Positions 62,501 to 64,000 of a DNA stretch of 64,000 nucleotides are shown one piece after another. This DNA comes from Rhodopseudomonas sp. (GTDB lineage: Bacteria > Pseudomonadota > Alphaproteobacteria > Rhizobiales > Xanthobacteraceae), in contig NZ_JACABA010000001.1 in the NCBI RefSeq assembly GCF_013377015.1, forward strand, positions 269,554 through 333,553, read 5' to 3'. Within the stretch, counting starts at the first letter, position 1; each line of letters opens with the position of its first letter. Made by a program: the position numbers and the translations under genes. The notes beneath the pieces were generated by a model, which saw only the letters and a program-made list of their open reading frames with translations, searched no databases and was not told the DNA's origin.

Positions 62501-64000
62501 ATGTCCAAACAGCACACTTATGTCCTCGGTTTGAACACTTATGATCACGACGTCAGCGCCTGCCTGCTGCGCGACGGCGAGATTGCATTCGGCATCATGA
62601 AAGAACGCATCACGCGGGAAAAACACGCCAGTGGCTTTTACAAGCGGGCGATCGACTATTGCCTCGAGGCCGAGGGCATCACTCTGGACGACATCGATCT
62701 GGTGGTCCGCAATTGCTACATCCTGCCGGTGCCGGAGATGGAAGATCGGCTGGTTTATCAGGACATGCCGGGGTTTCTGCCGGAGTATGAACGCGGCGAC
62801 GCCTTCAAGCATCCCTGGTTTCGGGCCAACTCCAACAAGATCGTGACGATCTCGCACCATCTGGCGCACGCCTACAGCGCGTTCGCGGTCTCGCCATTCG
62901 ACGAAGGTGTGGTGATGATCGTCGACGGCGTCGGGAGCTACCGCTCCGACGTCGACGAGACCTTTCCGGCCACCGACACCGCGTCGCCGCTCGCGCGCGA
63001 ATCCGAGAGCTATTACAAGTTCAGCGGCACCAAGCTCGAATGCCTGAAAAAGGTCTGGATGGAGCCCGACCGCGGCTTCCTCAGCGACGAGTTCTACAAC
63101 ATGCCGGGCCTCGGCGCGCTGTACAGCCGCGCCTCCAGCTACGTCTTCGGCGACTGGAACAAGTGCGGCGAGCTGATGGGGCTTGCGCCCTACGGCCGGC
63201 GCGAGCAGATCAAGCCGCTGATGGAGATTGTCGACAACATCTTGACCGTGCCGCGCTGGACGCCGGAATTCAACCAGCCCTACATCATGGACAGCCCGGG
63301 CAAGTGGGAAGACAGCGCCTCGATGCGGCACTGGGAGGACATGGCCTGGCGCGTGCAGGACGATACCGAAAAGGTGCTGCTGGCGCGGGCGCGCTGGCTG
63401 CGCGAAACCACCGGCGCGAAGAACCTCTGCATTGCCGGCGGCGTGGCGCTGAACTGCGTCGCCAACGGCCGACTCGCACGCGAGGCCGGATTCGAGAACG
63501 TCTGGATTCAGCCCGCCGCGGGCGACGACGGCATTGCGATCGGCTGCGCCTATTACGGTCACCTCGTGGTCCAGGGCAAGCCGCGCGCCTTCGAGATGAA
63601 GCACGCTTATCTGGGCAAGAGCTATCCCGAAGCCGACATCAAGGCGGCCACCGAGAAGATGCTGGTCAAGGTCCAGATCGACGTGGTGCGCAGCGACAAT
63701 ATCTGCGCCGACACTGCCAAACTGCTGGCGGACCAGAAGGTCATCGGCTGGTTCCAGGCCGGTTCGGAATTCGGGCCGCGCGCGCTCGGCAATCGCAGCC
63801 TGCTCGCCGACCCGCGCCAGCCGGAAATGAAGGATATTCTCAACAGCCGGGTTAAGCATCGCCAGCCGTTCCGGCCGTTCGCTCCGATCGTGCTGGCCGA
63901 GCGGGCCGATGAGATATTCGAAGGCAGGGGGAACTCGCCGTTCATGCTGATGGCCAAGACTGTCCGCCCGGAATGGCGCGACAAGATCCCGGCGGTCGTC
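62501..64000 (+). CDS. NodU/CmcH-family carbamoyltransferase (3' end cut by window)
   Basis: At least 500 residues, not in the track because it runs off the end. It starts MSKQHTYVLGLNTYDHDVSACLLRDGEIAFGIMKERITREKH. The ASKHA-fold N-terminal domain has the active-site region VTISHHLAHAYSAFAVSPFDEGVVMIVDG and later GGVALNCVANGRL. The second domain shows WFQAGSEFGPRALGNRSLLADPRQPEMKDILNSRVKHRQPFRPFAPIVLAE, the carbamoyltransferase C-terminal signature. It transfers the carbamoyl group of carbamoyl phosphate to a hydroxyl of a sugar or antibiotic-like acceptor. The acceptor is unknown; genes downstream would be needed. The Shine-Dalgarno site is weak. Confidence 0.92.
   Translation, partial: MSKQHTYVLGLNTYDHDVSACLLRDGEIAFGIMKERITREKHASGFYKRAIDYCLEAEGITLDDIDLVVRNCYILPVPEMEDRLVYQDMPGFLPEYERGDAFKHPWFRANSNKIVTISHHLAHAYSAFAVSPFDEGVVMIVDGVGSYRSDVDETFPATDTASPLARESESYYKFSGTKLECLKKVWMEPDRGFLSDEFYNMPGLGALYSRASSYVFGDWNKCGELMGLAPYGRREQIKPLMEIVDNILTVPRWTPEFNQPYIMDSPGKWEDSASMRHWEDMAWRVQDDTEKVLLARARWLRETTGAKNLCIAGGVALNCVANGRLAREAGFENVWIQPAAGDDGIAIGCAYYGHLVVQGKPRAFEMKHAYLGKSYPEADIKAATEKMLVKVQIDVVRSDNICADTAKLLADQKVIGWFQAGSEFGPRALGNRSLLADPRQPEMKDILNSRVKHRQPFRPFAPIVLAERADEIFEGRGNSPFMLMAKTVRPEWRDKIPAVV

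Noticed and set aside
62220-62534. 104-residue ORF before the carbamoyltransferase
   Set aside because: Low coding character, no ribosome binding site, and it overlaps the real carbamoyltransferase start in another frame.

Overview
The window comes from a GC-rich alphaproteobacterium of the order Hyphomicrobiales (Rhizobiales), family Nitrobacteraceae. It is most likely a Rhodopseudomonas or a close Bradyrhizobium relative. The evidence is FliX/FlaF/FlbT-type flagellar regulation, two very large flagellins of about 750 residues, a DksA with a single cysteine, phosphatidylethanolamine N-methyltransferase PmtA, a TrxR-like ferredoxin-NADP reductase, CtrA- and EcfG-like promoter motifs, and dispersed palindromic repeats of the Bradyrhizobium/Rhodopseudomonas type. 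The order FNR, thioesterase, [2Fe-2S] ferredoxin also resembles what I recall of R. palustris. This placement rests on recognition, not on an alignment.

Layout. 1-0.4 kb: the N-terminal part of a DEAD-box RNA helicase. 0.6-1.4 kb: a small exported DUF3551-like protein and dksA. 1.5-16.5 kb: a flagellar block with fliX, flgI-flgJ(N-terminal type)-flgN-like, a FlaG-like gene, flbT-flaF, two flagellins, and flgE-flgK-flgL. This block has CtrA-like boxes at fliX/flgI and at the first flagellin, and a near-perfect sigma-54 promoter in front of flgE. 16.7-22.5 kb: a yhiI-rbbA-yhhJ efflux-type operon with a divergent TetR regulator. 22.7-28.6 kb: exported MsrB, a FAD oxidoreductase, a SixA-like phosphatase, a universal stress protein, a hicAB toxin-antitoxin pair with twin palindromic operators, membrane proteins, and a DUF892 stress protein with an EcfG-like promoter. 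29-37.4 kb: an MprF-like flippase-domain protein, a large exported SGNH hydrolase, a DUF2147 protein, an L,D-transpeptidase with an apparent second dead domain, FNR, a thioesterase, a ferredoxin and an orphan HPt protein. 37.8-43.7 kb: one giant 1971-residue membrane-anchored repeat protein resembling Growth Pole Ring protein (GPR/RgsE), with a perfect CtrA box upstream. 44-45.7 kb: an atypical ModA-like solute-binding protein and a roughly 0.95-kb repeat-filled gap. 45.7-48.6 kb: an MlaE-MlaF-MlaD lipid transport operon. 48.7-53.2 kb: a dipeptide epimerase, an MFS transporter, an uncharacterised acidic protein and a PLP-dependent dehydratase. 53.3-55.8 kb: a pmtA-plcP-agt-like lipid operon with a Pho-box-like motif in front of the phosphoesterase. 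55.9-62 kb: thiD, a stand-alone RAM protein, a diheme cytochrome c, a CHRD protein, a c'-type cytochrome, an orphan molybdenum hydroxylase large subunit and an RG-repeat secreted peptide. 62.5-64 kb: a NodU/CmcH-type carbamoyltransferase cut by the window end.

The recurring theme is the polar cell cycle and the envelope: flagellum assembly, a polar growth ring, peptidoglycan crosslinking, and phospholipid remodelling and transport. The best candidates for follow-up are the CtrA-associated giant ring protein and the proposed operon that both makes phosphatidylcholine and converts it to glycolipid under phosphate control. No CRISPR array, rRNA, recognisable tRNA, insertion sequence or prophage was seen. 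Most long ORFs in the track are antisense shadows caused by high GC.
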